Positions 1 through 10,391 of a stretch of DNA of 64,000 nt are shown one piece after another (the stretch's first letter is position 1; each line of letters begins with the position of its first letter). Source of the stretch: Calcarisporiella thermophila CBS 279.70 (taxonomy: Eukaryota; Calcarisporiellomycota). The notes beneath the pieces were generated by a model that made no database searches, had not been told where the DNA came from, and worked only from the letters and a program-made list of their open reading frames with translations. The stretch spans positions 854,940 to 918,939 of the forward strand of contig NW_027192198.1 of the NCBI RefSeq assembly GCF_041956535.1, in the 5' to 3' direction. A program made the position numbers and the translations under genes.

Positions 1-625
1 CGGAGAATAATATTTTTTAGGAGATCCTTGAGCAGAAAAGAGATTAGTGATTTCTCTCTAACCCAAAGCTGATTTCTTCATTCTGGCCAGGTAAAAACTA
101 GTATGGCTAGATTTGATGATGACAATTCTGGTGGATCACCAGGGGCGCAGAAAGTAAGCCTAGCCGACACCCTTGACTATGGAACTAACCCAACTATAAG
201 GTTGAGAGGGCATAATAGAATTCACGAATCAGATTTAAATGGGCCACAAATAATCTCATCGTGGAGAAAATGAATTTGGTGTATTCTTAAAACAAGAGAT
301 TTTCCTGACTATTACTTTCTTAAAAGGAATTGGCGTATGCAAAAAAAAAAATAGCACTGACTTATATATTTGTGTTGTTAATAATTTATAAGTTCCTCGA
401 GAATTGTATCTATTGAAAAAGGCACGATTATGGCATTCGAAAAAAGTAATATAGACAAACTAAGCAGGTTTCATTGACCTATTTTGACATCACCTAACCG
501 TATAGAACCAACTTTTTCCTTTAAAAATACCACCAGAACATCTTCACAATCAGGCAGAAAGTTGGAGAAAAAAAATACTCTACTACTCTCTTTCCAGAAA
601 AATATTAAATAGATATTGCACTTCA
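1..625. repeat. Edge of an upstream repeat unit and promoter of zinc-finger gene 1
   Basis: Bases 1-110 resemble the stretch near 5795-5870 that follows the second relic gene. Bases about 150-340 resemble 3320-3480: both carry a 'cccttgactatgga' block and a 'cgtggagaaaatg' block followed by 'aacaagaga'. Bases about 465-610 resemble the leaders at 3650-3800 and 6430-6580. The window therefore opens inside a further, more upstream copy of the repeat, and the right half is the duplicated promoter and leader of the first zinc-finger gene. No coding region of its own is supported here. Confidence 0.55.
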
Positions 626-1274
626 ATGAATATCGTTCATTTTGAGGGAACACCACAATCTACTCCCGCAAAATTGCCCAAAATAACCACTTTGAATCCT
701 ATACACAACAAAAAGAACAGGAAACAGCGGTCATGTAAACTCTTCCCTTGTGACTACGACGACTGCACTCGCGTCTTCACCCGTAGCGAGCATCTTGAGC
801 GTCACCTCCGGTAAGCAAGCCTCTCTCTTCCATCCGCCCTAACCACAGATCCCCTCTCATCGAGTTTTCTCGGCCAAAAAGGAAGCACACCGGAGAAAAG
901 CCATACAGCTGCATCGTGCCAAACTGTCCACGCACCTTCAGCCGGTTCGACAATATGCTGCAGCACACGACCACGCATCACCGCAATCGAAAGCAATCCA
1001 TTTCGGTTACCACCCCCTTAATGTAAATAAAATTTCACCTTTGATTCCCTTCTGCTTCATCCCTCTTCCTTTGCATCCCTCACCCATTTCATATTCTCCT
1101 ATTAAAGTTGTTTAACTCCATACATATAGAATCATCTCATCTCCCTCCGCCATTACCGAACGACGAGGGCAACCACCGCTCCGCGTAAGCCCCTCCTTGC
1201 ATGTTTCACAACTTCTCTCTCTGCCTCCTACTGAACGGCATCTTCCCATTCCCGTGGTGTCTAATTATCACTAA
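626..1274 (+). CDS. C2H2 zinc-finger transcription factor, copy 1 (short form)
   Basis: Probable nuclear DNA-binding regulator of about 156 residues. Exons are 626-810, 882-1022 and 1130-1274; the phases agree at both introns. Finger 1 spans residues 42-64 (C-x4-C-x12-H-x3-H, 'FPCDYDDCTRVF') and is cut by intron 1 just before its last residues. A TGEKPY linker leads to finger 2 (residues 72-94, 'CIVPNCPRTFSRFDN'). Exon 3 encodes a basic, proline-rich tail with the block 'SQLLSLPPTERHLP' shared with the two downstream copies. Compared with them, exon 3 lacks about 75 internal codons but stays in frame, so this copy may have lost part of an activation or regulatory region. Introns and fingers match copies 2 and 3, so it is a tandem duplicate. 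The target genes are unknown. Confidence 0.72.
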
Positions 1275-2500
1275 TGGGTCTTCGTCAACAAATCTCGCAT
1301 ATGCTTGTATCACTATCACGAATTCTTATGTTGTATATTAAATTTTGAGTGACATATCATTACATTTTTGCATCATATTGCCAAATATGCGATGCTTTTG
1401 CCCCTATTTATTTTGGTTATACTCCACGTACTATACTATACTATACTCTCATATTCCTACGATATACAATAGGAAACATGCTTGGGGTTACTTTTACTGG
1501 TAATATGTGTCTCTATGAGACTTTGTTTGATTTTTCTCTTTATCACGTAGTTAAGATAAATGAATTGCTGAAATATGTGAAATGAATTTGTGTATAGTTA
1601 GGATTGATTCTTCTGATCCGCATCCAATTCTACCAAGATTTTCTGGACAGGGTAGGAAGGGAATAAAGAGACGCCGCATTGAGAGTAAATATTGTATTAG
1701 TCGTCTCTGACCATCGTGAAAGTTAAATTTATGCATTAACATTAACCTGTTTAGAACTCCTCCATAAGCTATTTCACTAGTGCTTGCGAATAACTTAGTA
1801 TTTAATGGCTAAGCAAGGAGCGCGGATGAAAAGCGCCCTAATACTCAGATAGGGGACAAAGGAGAATGATAAGGGGAGAATGAGTCCATTATTTAATGAT
1901 ATATACGTTAGTGCACGGTTAATTTCCATACTATCACCATTTAACTGTCATATCATAATATCCTTCACTTTTTCCAAACTCTTGGACTGGTTCTCGTTGG
2001 TCCCATTATCTCCTCCCTAGTAAAAAAAAAAATACGAGTTAGATAAGGGCAGAAGCACATAAGGCTCATCTCTTAAGAATGTAGACATTAGTAAGCGCCA
2101 AAAGTGAATACGTTGGTCCAGGTATTCTGCTAGGTGGATGTGAAAAGGTCATATTAATGACCTTTATAGCATGAGTATTCGGAGTGGGATTATGTTCATT
2201 GAAATATAGCTTCATTTCGATTGGAATCTCAAGAAGATACGGGAACTGGCGAAAGAAAAATTTGAGAGCCATTAGCCCGGACGACATCTTCGTCCCATAA
2301 CTCTCATCGGTAGGACTGGAACTGACACCAATATGAAAAATGCTATTGTTGCTCGCATTCGGAAAAGAAGGAAAAGGCCAATCATTATCCAGCCAATATC
2401 TAGCCATGTTGGGTCTATGGCGTGAGTTATACATAAGTTTAAAATTACAATCACTTTCCACGAATCGATACATATTGATGTGTATAGCATTATATTCCAG
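1275..2500. other. Spacer between zinc-finger copy 1 and relic gene A
   Basis: AT-rich spacer. The part around 1545-1660 ('gattgattcttctgatccg') matches the equivalent place after copy 2 (about 5035-5130), so it belongs to the duplicated unit. Short ORFs here are not conserved between copies. An upstream exon of relic gene A may lie in 2300-2480, but no start could be supported. Confidence 0.4.
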
Positions 2501-2838
2501 TCAACAGGCAAATAGAGCATTATAGGGGAGAAATCAACTTTGCGGATGGATCGAGTGCAATGATCCAAACGGGGTGCTACTGCGACTATGGGGTAGAACC
2601 GTGTATTCGCCCTAGCTTCTTGAGGTAAACCACAGGGGGAAAATGTGGCCCGCTTTTTCTTGGGCCTTCATTTCGAGAAAGGCAGTCGCAGGAAAAAAAA
2701 TGATGCGAACCAAGGCTGCCACTGTTTCAACGGAATATCTCAGCCAGAAATTATGCTACAACGTCTGCATGAAGGGATTGGAGAGACCGGGTTTGCCGCG
2801 CGGTTTTTGGAGGGCCAGGAATGAACATTTTCTCTGAA
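2501..2838 (+). CDS. Putative small cysteine-containing protein, relic gene A (partial model)
   Basis: Two exons, 2501-2624 and 2692-2838, join in phase across a GT-AG intron and read open to a TGA. The peptide contains 'ADGSSAMIQTGCYC' and 'CHCFNG' followed by 'EIMLQRLHEGIG'. The same peptide blocks recur at 5341-5738 with many silent or conservative changes, while the other frames diverge. That is what points to past coding function. A 3' splice site precedes the first exon, so an upstream exon is expected but could not be identified. I do not recognise the family. The closely spaced cysteines could suit a small secreted or metal-binding protein, but no signal peptide is visible in the part recovered. 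It may already be a pseudogene. Confidence 0.38.
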
Positions 2839-3824
2839 TCCACAGTTATATCTGATTCGAGAATCTCGAGTTCGCAGATATTCGGAGTAATTGCAGAACG
2901 AAGTGTATAACAAGGGCATGATAGCAAACTATTCAGATCGTAAGCCAAAAAAGGGGGTATCATAGGAGTTTAATACAAAATGATTCAGCTTTCTCCACCA
3001 ACATCACTCCGGTCGGTAATCGTTGGCTGCTATCGAATGCAGCTCTTGCAAACAATGCAGAACAATATTCCCTCATTTAACACGCTACTTTAGTCAGAGA
3101 CTTACCTCCCTGTCAGTGGCCAAAACTGAATTTACTAATAGTTTGAAAGAGTTTGAAAGGTAGAGGATAAAAGTTCTCACCCACTATCCTCAGTTAAATT
3201 TTGCTTATTGGCTTGGCAAAACAAGTATAGTCATGATTTTTTTGGAATGAAGACGGATTAATAGGAGTGGTATTAAAAGTGCATCATAGGGAGAGCGCGT
3301 GGAGCAAGCTATTCCGACTCCCTTGACTATGGAACCTAACTTCAAAGATGAGAGCATACAGAGGAACTTACTGATCGAGCTTGACTGGGCCACACTCAAC
3401 CTTTTTCGTGGAGAAAATGTGGTTGTTCTGGGGATACACATAAAACAAGAGATTCTCCAGACATTTTTTTTCTAAAGTTGTGATAGTATAGGAAAACAAG
3501 GCACTGGCATAAAAATCCGTTTAAATTATTAAAATTTCTCAAGGTCGCTTGGGAATAAAACCGATCCAAAAAGGCACTGCTGAGGATGCATTCGGTAGAA
3601 CTAAAGAAGATAGAAATGGGCGTGGCTGTGATACCGCGGTAGAAGCAGGTTTCACTGACCTATTTCTACATCACTTTCGTCTCAACTGCACTGGGTTGTC
3701 AATTTCCTTTAAAAATACCACGGGAGCAGCTTCCCGCTCGGGTAAAAAGCTGGATCGAAAGACTTCGCTTCTCTCTTCCAAGAAAAGACTATCCATTTAA
3801 AAGCACGCAACATATATGATTTCA
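2839..3824. repeat. Duplicated spacer and promoter upstream of zinc-finger copy 2
   Basis: 3220-3480 matches the window start, and 3545-3810 matches 6330-6590 upstream of copy 3. Shared blocks include 'aaaaccgatc', 'taccacggga' and 'cgaaagacttcgcttctctc'. This is the co-duplicated 5' region of the zinc-finger genes, so it probably carries their promoter. No independent gene is seen. Confidence 0.5.
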
Positions 3825-4698
3825 ATGAACACAAATGATTTGGAGGCAACTCTACAATCGATTCCCGCAAAATTGCCCAAAATGACCACCTCGCTGCCAA
3901 GTTCGTCGCAAGATCAAAGGAAGCGGGGACGGAAATCGGGAAAGATCTTCCCTTGCAATTACGACGACTGCACTCGTGTCTTCACCCGTAGCGAGCATCT
4001 TGAGCGTCACTTCCGGTAAGCCAACCTCTCTCTCTTCCATCCGTTCTATTCACAAACCCCATCCCTCATCGAGTTTTCTCGGCCAAAAAGGAAGCACACC
4101 GGAGAAAAGCCATACAGCTGCATCGTGCCAAACTGTCCACGCACCTTCAGCCGGTTCGACAATATGCTGCAGCACACGACCACGCACCACCGCAATCGAA
4201 AGCAATCCATTTCGGCTCCCGCTCCAATGTAATTTGTGTTTGGCCCTTTGTTTTTCAATCTATTTCACAGTTATAATTTTGAATTAACCCTATTCATATA
4301 GAAACGATCCGCTCCCTCCACCACCACTACCTCCCCCTCCTCCTCCTACCATTGCCGAACGGCGAGCTCAACCTCCCATCAAATTAGATCCCTTTGACAC
4401 AGAGCCCCGTTTCGGGTGGGATCGTTTTATGGAGATGGGTGCGCATACCGCTCCCATAAAGATACGAAAAGATACCGAAATTTACAGCTATTCGCCTTGT
4501 TTTTCGTCTGTCCTTTTTGCTCGAAGGAAAGTGCACTCCCAGCATCCTTTTGTTTCCCCCATTTTCTCTCAGTACTCGCCACAATATCCATTCCCGCCCT
4601 CCCACTCACCTGATGAACGTCCCTTTCATGTTTCTCAGCTACTCTCTCTACCTCCTACCCAGCGCCATCTCCCTTTTCCCGAGATTCGTGATGATTAG
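3825..4698 (+). CDS. C2H2 zinc-finger transcription factor, copy 2
   Basis: Probable nuclear regulator of 241 residues. Exons are 3825-4015, 4091-4228 and 4302-4698. The start at 3825 is chosen because it matches copy 3 ('MNTND'); an in-frame ATG at 3816 would add three residues. A short N-terminal block ('QSIPAKLPKMTT') and a basic stretch ('KRGRKSGK') lead into two C2H2 fingers with the C-x4-C spacing and the 'FSRFDNMLQH' second finger. Exon 3 begins with a long proline run and continues through a serine, phenylalanine and proline-rich region to 'SQLLSLPPTQRHLPFP'. This is the most complete exon 3 together with copy 3. Fungal two-finger factors of this type often control stress or carbon responses, but the role here is unassigned. 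Confidence 0.78.
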
Positions 4699-5340
4699 TT
4701 TTCTCTAATGAACCTCTTTCAACTAGCCTTGCATATTCTAGTATTGCGATTTACTAGGATTGTATATGCCATTTTTCTGGTGTTTCAGCTTATACTTTTG
4801 TATCATTTTACCAAAAGACAAACTCTTTATCACCATTTGGGCTGTGATTTGATATTAGACTCGCTGATATTATTCTTACGTTTTTGGGATATTCTATATG
4901 CTATATTTTTTATGCTCCAAATATATTATAGGTATGGTTGAGATCATCTTTCCTGGTAATATATTCGATCTGCACTATATTTTTCTGTCGATATTTCTCT
5001 TTGTCACCATTACTGTCATATACATGGAATAGATGATGACTGAAATAAAAAATGTAAAATGAACTTGTTAGACACCAAGGCTGATTCTTCTGATCCGTAA
5101 TTAATGATGCCAAGGTTTGGCGGGGAGTCAATAATGGAACAGAGAACTTGGCAAGTAAAGTAACATAAGGATATTGTCTGGGGAGTTTACTAGAATAGCT
5201 TACACTATCATCATCACAAGTACGAGCGTGAACGACAGTGAATTCATTTGTCTAAAGCCGCAGGAAACAACCCAGTTTATAGGAGAATTTGAAGGCGAAT
5301 CTGATCTATGGCTGCTACTTTTTTGAGTATTTCTCTACAG
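4699..5340. other. Spacer between zinc-finger copy 2 and relic gene B
   Basis: AT-rich sequence. 5035-5130 matches the spacer after copy 1, as part of the duplicated unit. Short ORFs across it are not shared between copies. A pyrimidine-rich 3' splice site ends at 5340, just before the relic exon. Confidence 0.4.
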
Positions 5341-5738
5341 TGGAGCGAGGTTTTTTTCGCGACAAAGGGGGAGAAGTCGACGTTGCGGATGGATCCAATG
5401 CAATGATCCAAGCGGGGTGCTATTGCATTTATGCGGTTGAGCGGGTTGCTCTCCCTAACTACTAGAGGTAAGACACAGGGGAAAATATGGTCCGCTTGTA
5501 CTTGGGCCTTCATAACCTTCACAATGCAGGAAAAAAAATTGATGCGAACCAAGTCTGCCACTGTTTCAACGGAGGATCTCAGTCAGAAATTATGCTACAG
5601 CGTCTGCATGAAGGGATTGGGGGAACCAAGTTTTGCCGCACGGTGTTTAGAGAACCAAATAGAGCATTGAAACCATGGAGATTTCATCTCGCAGATATTT
5701 GGGGAGTACTTGCAGAATGGCGTTTTGGAGAGCTGTGA
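5341..5738 (+). pseudogene. Decayed copy of the small cysteine-containing gene, relic gene B
   Basis: This is the second copy of the relic at 2501-2838. Exon-like segments 5341-5467 and 5530-5738 preserve 'ADGSNAMIQAGCYC' and 'CHCFNGGSQSEIMLQRLHEG'. It is broken in two ways relative to copy A. There is an in-frame TAG just before the 5' splice site (about 5463-5465). After the intron there is one extra T following the A-run, which shifts the frame. The splice sites themselves (GTAAGA and GCAG) are retained. Reading through in the conserved frame would continue to a TGA at 5738. The coding blocks are similar but the reading frame is not, so it is called a pseudogene. Confidence 0.45.
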
Positions 5739-6591
5739 TTGCGTCCTAGGTCAAACATAGGTGTATAACAAGGAGCATAAAAGCAACCTGCTCGGAGAAT
5801 AAAATAAGGAGAGAGAGCCATAGTTTTATACGAGCTTTCTCCACCGACATCACTAAGGTTTGCAATCACGGGCTGCCATGGAGAGTGACTCTTGCAAAGA
5901 ATCAATGCAGAACCATATTCTTCCGATTGACTCGCAACTTTAGTCAGATAATTGCCTCCAAGGAGGTGGCCAAGATATTCTCGTGGTTTGGAAGACGTTA
6001 AGCCGAACTGTGGAATACGGAGGATCGTACCCAGTGGCCTCAGTTAATATGCCCTTTTCTTGACCTCAGTCTGAATGTGCAAAACAAGTGAGGTGGATAT
6101 TGGGATCTAAGTGGATCATAGCAGCGCTAAAGATTGATTCGACTACTTTACGCGACTTTGAGGTTCAACTTCAATCTCGAGACGGTACAGAGATACTCAC
6201 CAATCAAGCTTCCAGATGTATCATTATTAAAAATTCAAAAATACTTCAGACTTGCACTATCTAAAATAGTAGCTGCGAAAGAAAAAAAAAGATATGAATT
6301 AAATTTATATTTATTGATCTTTCCTGATAATTGACTCGGGAGTAAAACCGATCAAAGAAGGCGCTTATGAAGATGGTATTCAATGGACCTAATGAAGACA
6401 AAATAGAGTGTGGCTCTGATACCGCTGAGAGTGCGGGTTTCACCGATCTATTTCAGTTTCTGTCTATTTAACTGCACCAGACATTTCATTTCCCGTAAAA
6501 CACCACGGGAACAGTTTTGCGCTCGGGGTAGACAATTGAATCGAAAGACTTCGCTTCTCTCTTCCAAGAAAAAGCTATATATAGGATTGCA
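5739..6591. repeat. Duplicated spacer and promoter upstream of zinc-finger copy 3
   Basis: 5795-5870 matches the window start, and 6330-6590 matches 3545-3810. As in the other units, the leader ends 'cgaaagacttcgcttctctcttcc' about 40-60 bases before the zinc-finger ATG. No separate gene is visible. Confidence 0.5.
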
Positions 6592-7472
6592 ATGAACACA
6601 AATGATGTGGAAGCAACTCTACAATCTATTCCCGCAAAATTACCCAAAATGACCACCTCGCTGCCAAGTTCGTCGCAAGATCAAAGGAAGCGGGGACGGA
6701 AATCGGGAAAGATCTTCCCTTGCAATTACGACGACTGCACTTGCGTCTTCACCCGTAGCGAGCATCTTGAGCGTCACTTCCGGTAAGCCAACCTCTCTCT
6801 CTTCCATCCGTCCTAACCACAGATCCCCCTCATCGAGTTTTCTCGGCCAAAAAGGAAGCACACCGGAGAAAAGCCATACAGCTGCATCGTGCCAAACTGT
6901 CCACGCACCTTCAGCCGGTTCGACAATATGCTGCAGCACACGACCACGCACCACCGCAATCGAAAGCAATCCATTTCGGCTCCCAATCCCTCGATGTAAG
7001 CAAAGTTTTACCTTTGATTCCCCTCTGCTTCTTCCCACTTCTTTTGTATCCGTCCTTCATTTCATATTATCCTATTACACTTGTTTAACTCCATCCACAT
7101 AGGACCAACCCACCCCCACTTACCATTGCCGAACGACGGGCTCAGCCTCCCCTCCGCCTAAATCCCTCCAACATCATGTCTGACTTTGGAAGAGGCCAGT
7201 TCGTAAGAATGGATGTACACACCGCCCCGATAGGGATCCTACAGGGTACCGAGTACTGTGATTATTCGCCTTATTTTTCGTCCACCTTTTTCGCTCGAAA
7301 GGAAGCCCACCGTGAGCATCCTCTAGTTTCACCTCCCTTCTCCCAGTGCTCGCCACAAGATTCGTTCTCGTCATCACGCTCCTCTGCTGGGCTTCCCTTA
7401 CATGTATCCCAGCTTCTTTCTCTGCCTCCTACAGAACGTCATCTTCCTATACCCGAGCTTCATAGCGACTGA
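6592..7472 (+). CDS. C2H2 zinc-finger transcription factor, copy 3
   Basis: Probable nuclear regulator of 233 residues. Exons are 6592-6782, 6855-6995 and 7103-7472, with the same intron phases as copies 1 and 2. The N-terminus ('MNTND', 'IPAKLPKMTT') and both fingers are nearly identical to copy 2, including 'FTRSEHLERHF' and 'FSRFDNMLQH'. One substitution changes the finger-1 arginine after the second cysteine to cysteine ('DDCTCVF'). Exon 3 keeps 'IAERRAQPP', a 'HTAPI' block and the final 'SQLLSLPPTERHLPIPE'. Divergence is concentrated in exon 3, so the DNA-binding part looks constrained and the tail is free to change. No relic gene follows this copy. Confidence 0.78.
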
Positions 7473-8670
7473 TTCTCTCTAATGCCTCGTCATCACCCAA
7501 TCCAGCGAGTGCAAATTTTAATCCCATCCTACTGGTTTACGGCGTTGCGTGTGCTGTATTCCTGGGAGAAAATTTCCCCTTAATCTAGGTCTTTACTGGG
7601 TTATTCTATTTATTATACTCCTGTATTATATTTTCACGCCCGAAATACATAGCGCATATACGAGGTTGGAGCTGTATGTCTTGGTAATTTTAGTATTTAC
7701 ACTGGAAAGTCTTCCGTTGGTATTTCTTTCTTTGTCATGGTCAATATGCATACTGCAAAAGGGAAAAATAGAATGCTGACTGAATAATGGGATGAGTTTG
7801 AAAACGGCCATAGGTTCCCACATTTGGATCTCAGTTAATCTTGTGCCTGATTGGCTGGCATGCCAACGTGTTTGTTTGGAGGCAAATGTTTGGTCAAGCG
7901 ACCTTGAGCAACGCGAAGATGGCCACATTGAGTTCCGAGTTGATCCAACATTCTTTCACAAGCCACTTCGCGGTAACTTGTGCGTGGCTTTAACCCTCGG
8001 CAGCTAAGCTTAGGGCCGGAGAAGGGCTGCCCAACTCTCGAGGCAAGGGGCAGAGCAAAGGCGGGCCAAGGCATCGAGGGGCGATGTGGGGCGCGCTCTC
8101 TTTGAAAAGAGGAGAGCATGCCGCCGAGGGCGAGTTTCATTGGCACGGCCCGCTGGATTAGCCCTAAAGTCCTCTCTATCGGAGAACCCATAGTAAGGCG
8201 GGATGGGTGGAGAGGGCGGGGGGAAGCGGTTTTGGGCCCAGCGGCCTCCGACATTATAGTTCAAGCAACTAAGCGCCTCCTTGGATGCCGTGTTCATGTG
8301 TAAAACGGGCATCTCTTGGCTCCAGCTCAATCTGCAGAGTTAGGACAACCAAACCCAACGATCAGCTCTCCTGACCCCACGAGGGCAGCCTGTGTTCCAA
8401 ATGTGAAATTGATGGACGGTTACTCAGACTCTGATTCGTCCCGGTCGATTTCCTCCCTATTAACTCAGCTCTCGGCTATTCTCCCCTTCCCGGCCCTTTT
8501 AAAAGGCGGCCCAGTTCCCCTTGCCTCTCTCCCATTCTCTTGTAGACACTCATCCCCTATTGCCCCCAGGGCCCAGCTCTAGCCACTCCTACTTCTCGCC
8601 ATTTCATCTTATTGTCCCCGTGCCCTTGTTTACATATCGCTCACCTTTCTTTTACACAAGCACCCTTTCC
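7473..8670. other. Intergenic region and promoter of the phosphate transporter
   Basis: About 7500-7950 is AT-rich and unlike the preceding repeat units. From about 7980 the DNA turns GC-rich. A TATA-like 'cttttaaaagg' lies near 8496, about 170 bases before the transporter ATG, and is followed by a CT-rich leader. No coding region is supported; overlapping ORFs on both strands in 8000-8300 lack any recognisable domain. Confidence 0.4.
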
Positions 8671-10391
8671 ATGGCTGAAGAGAAGGTAGAATTCGGGGTA
8701 TCTAGCGTCAACGGCTTCAACGACCACCAGGCGGTGGTCCAGCTGGGAGAAAGACGTCGGGCGGCTCTTGCCGAGATCGACAATGCCAAGTTCGGATGGT
8801 ATTTATACTGAAGCTTGGGCTTTGTCCCTTCGTGCAGCTTTACTAATGCTCTCCTCGTTTTTTTTTTTCTGTCTTGGTGCAAAGGTTCCATATCCGTGCC
8901 TGCATTGTATCCGGCATCGGATTCTTCACGGACTCCTTCGATCTGTTTGCCATCAACTTGGCTAGTTTGATGCTTGGCTGGACCTACTTCCAGGCCAATG
9001 GCAACACACTCCCCACCAACGTCGACACTGCCATCAAGGTTTCCGCCTCCGTCGGCACCATGGTGGGCCAGTTCCTGTTTGGCTGGCTTGCGGACCGCGT
9101 CGGGCGTAAGCGTATGTACGGTGTCGAGCTTATGATCATCATCATTGCCACCATCGGGCAGGCACTTGCTGGCGACTCCTTCTCAATCTCCGTCTGGGGC
9201 ATCATCACCTTCTGGCGAGTGATCCTCGGTATCGGCATTGGCGGCGACTATCCCCTTTCCGCCGTTATCACGTCTGAGTTTGCCACTACCCGCCACCGTG
9301 GAGCTATGATGGCTGCCGTGTTTGCCATGCAAGGATTCGGTATTCTTACCGCCTCCGTGCTCTCCGTCATCATTTTGGCCTGCTACCAGAGCGAGATCGT
9401 CACGGTCCCCCCCAACCGGGTGGCACTTGACCAGTGCTGGCGTATTCTTATTGGACTTGGTGCCGTGCCCGCTATTGCCGCGCTCTACTTCCGCCTGACC
9501 ATTCCCGAGACCCCGCGCTACACCATGGATATTGAGAAGAAGATCACCAAGGGAGCCAAGGATGCCACTGCTTTCCTTTCGCGCGGAGCCGCCTCTGGCG
9601 ACTATAACGACGGCGACTTGGTGGAGCAATCGGAAGTCCCTAAAGCCTCCATCTCGGATTTCCTCAACTACTTCGGCAAATGGGAGAACGGCAAGGTCCT
9701 TCTTGGCACGGCCTCCACCTGGTTCCTTCTGGACATCGCATTCTACGGCATGGGTCTGAACAACGGCTTTGTGCTCGAGGCCATCGGTTTCTCGTCCAAG
9801 GACAACGCCTACACCGCGCTCTTCCAGGCCTCGGTGGGCAACATCATCATCAACCTGCTCGGCACCGTGCCCGGCTACTGGATCACCGTCTTCACCATCG
9901 AACGCCTGGGTCGCAAAACAATTCAGCTCCTTGGTTTCGCCGCCCTCACCGTCATCTACATTTCCATGGGCGCCGCGTTCCACCAGCTCAAGCAGGCCAG
10001 CATTCCTGGGTTTATTGTGCTCTTCACTCTGGCACAGCTCTTCACCAACTTTGGCCCCAACTCGACGACGTTCATCGTACCGGGCGAGGTCTTCCCAACT
10101 CGCTACCGCTCCACCGGCCACGGTATCTCCGCTGCCTTTGGTAAGCTGGGTGCCATCGTGGCCCAGATCGGGTTCAGCCAGTTGAAGGACATTGGTGGCA
10201 AGAACGCCTTCATCGACAAACTGCTGATCATCTTCGGTGTGATCATGTTCCTTGGTTTGTTGTGCACCTTCCTTATCCCTGAGACGAAGGGCCGGTCGCT
10301 CGAGGATCTATCCAATGAGGGCCAGGACAATTTTGTGCATCAGTCGACCACTCGTAAGCTTTCTGCCTCTGAAGGCGCCGAGGATGTCTAG
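8671..10391 (+). CDS. PHO84: High-affinity phosphate:H+ symporter, PHO84/MFS family
   Basis: Plasma-membrane inorganic phosphate importer, 544 residues. Exons are 8671-8798 and 8885-10391. The single intron carries GTATTT, a 'tactaat' branch site and AAG. The first Met gives a short acidic N-terminus with 'RRAALAEIDNAKFGW', as in the family. Twelve membrane segments are expected. Seen motifs are 'GWLADRVGRKR' between TM2 and TM3 (MFS signature), 'GIGIGGDYPLSAV' in TM4 (phosphate-transporter signature) and 'PGEVFPTRYRSTGHG' near TM10. A hydrophilic central loop lies around residues 255-300, and the C-terminal tail ends after 'FLIPETKG'. Codon use is strongly GC-biased compared with the flanking DNA, typical of a well expressed gene. 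In yeast such genes are induced by phosphate starvation; no clear CACGTG site was found upstream. Confidence 0.95.

Noticed and set aside
2066-2568. Minus-strand open frames over the relic region
   Set aside because: The peptides conserved between the two copies are on the plus strand; the minus-strand frames are not preserved in the second copy.
9183-10121. 312-codon open frame on the minus strand
   Set aside because: It is the antisense shadow of the phosphate transporter, whose membrane segments and signatures are clear on the plus strand.
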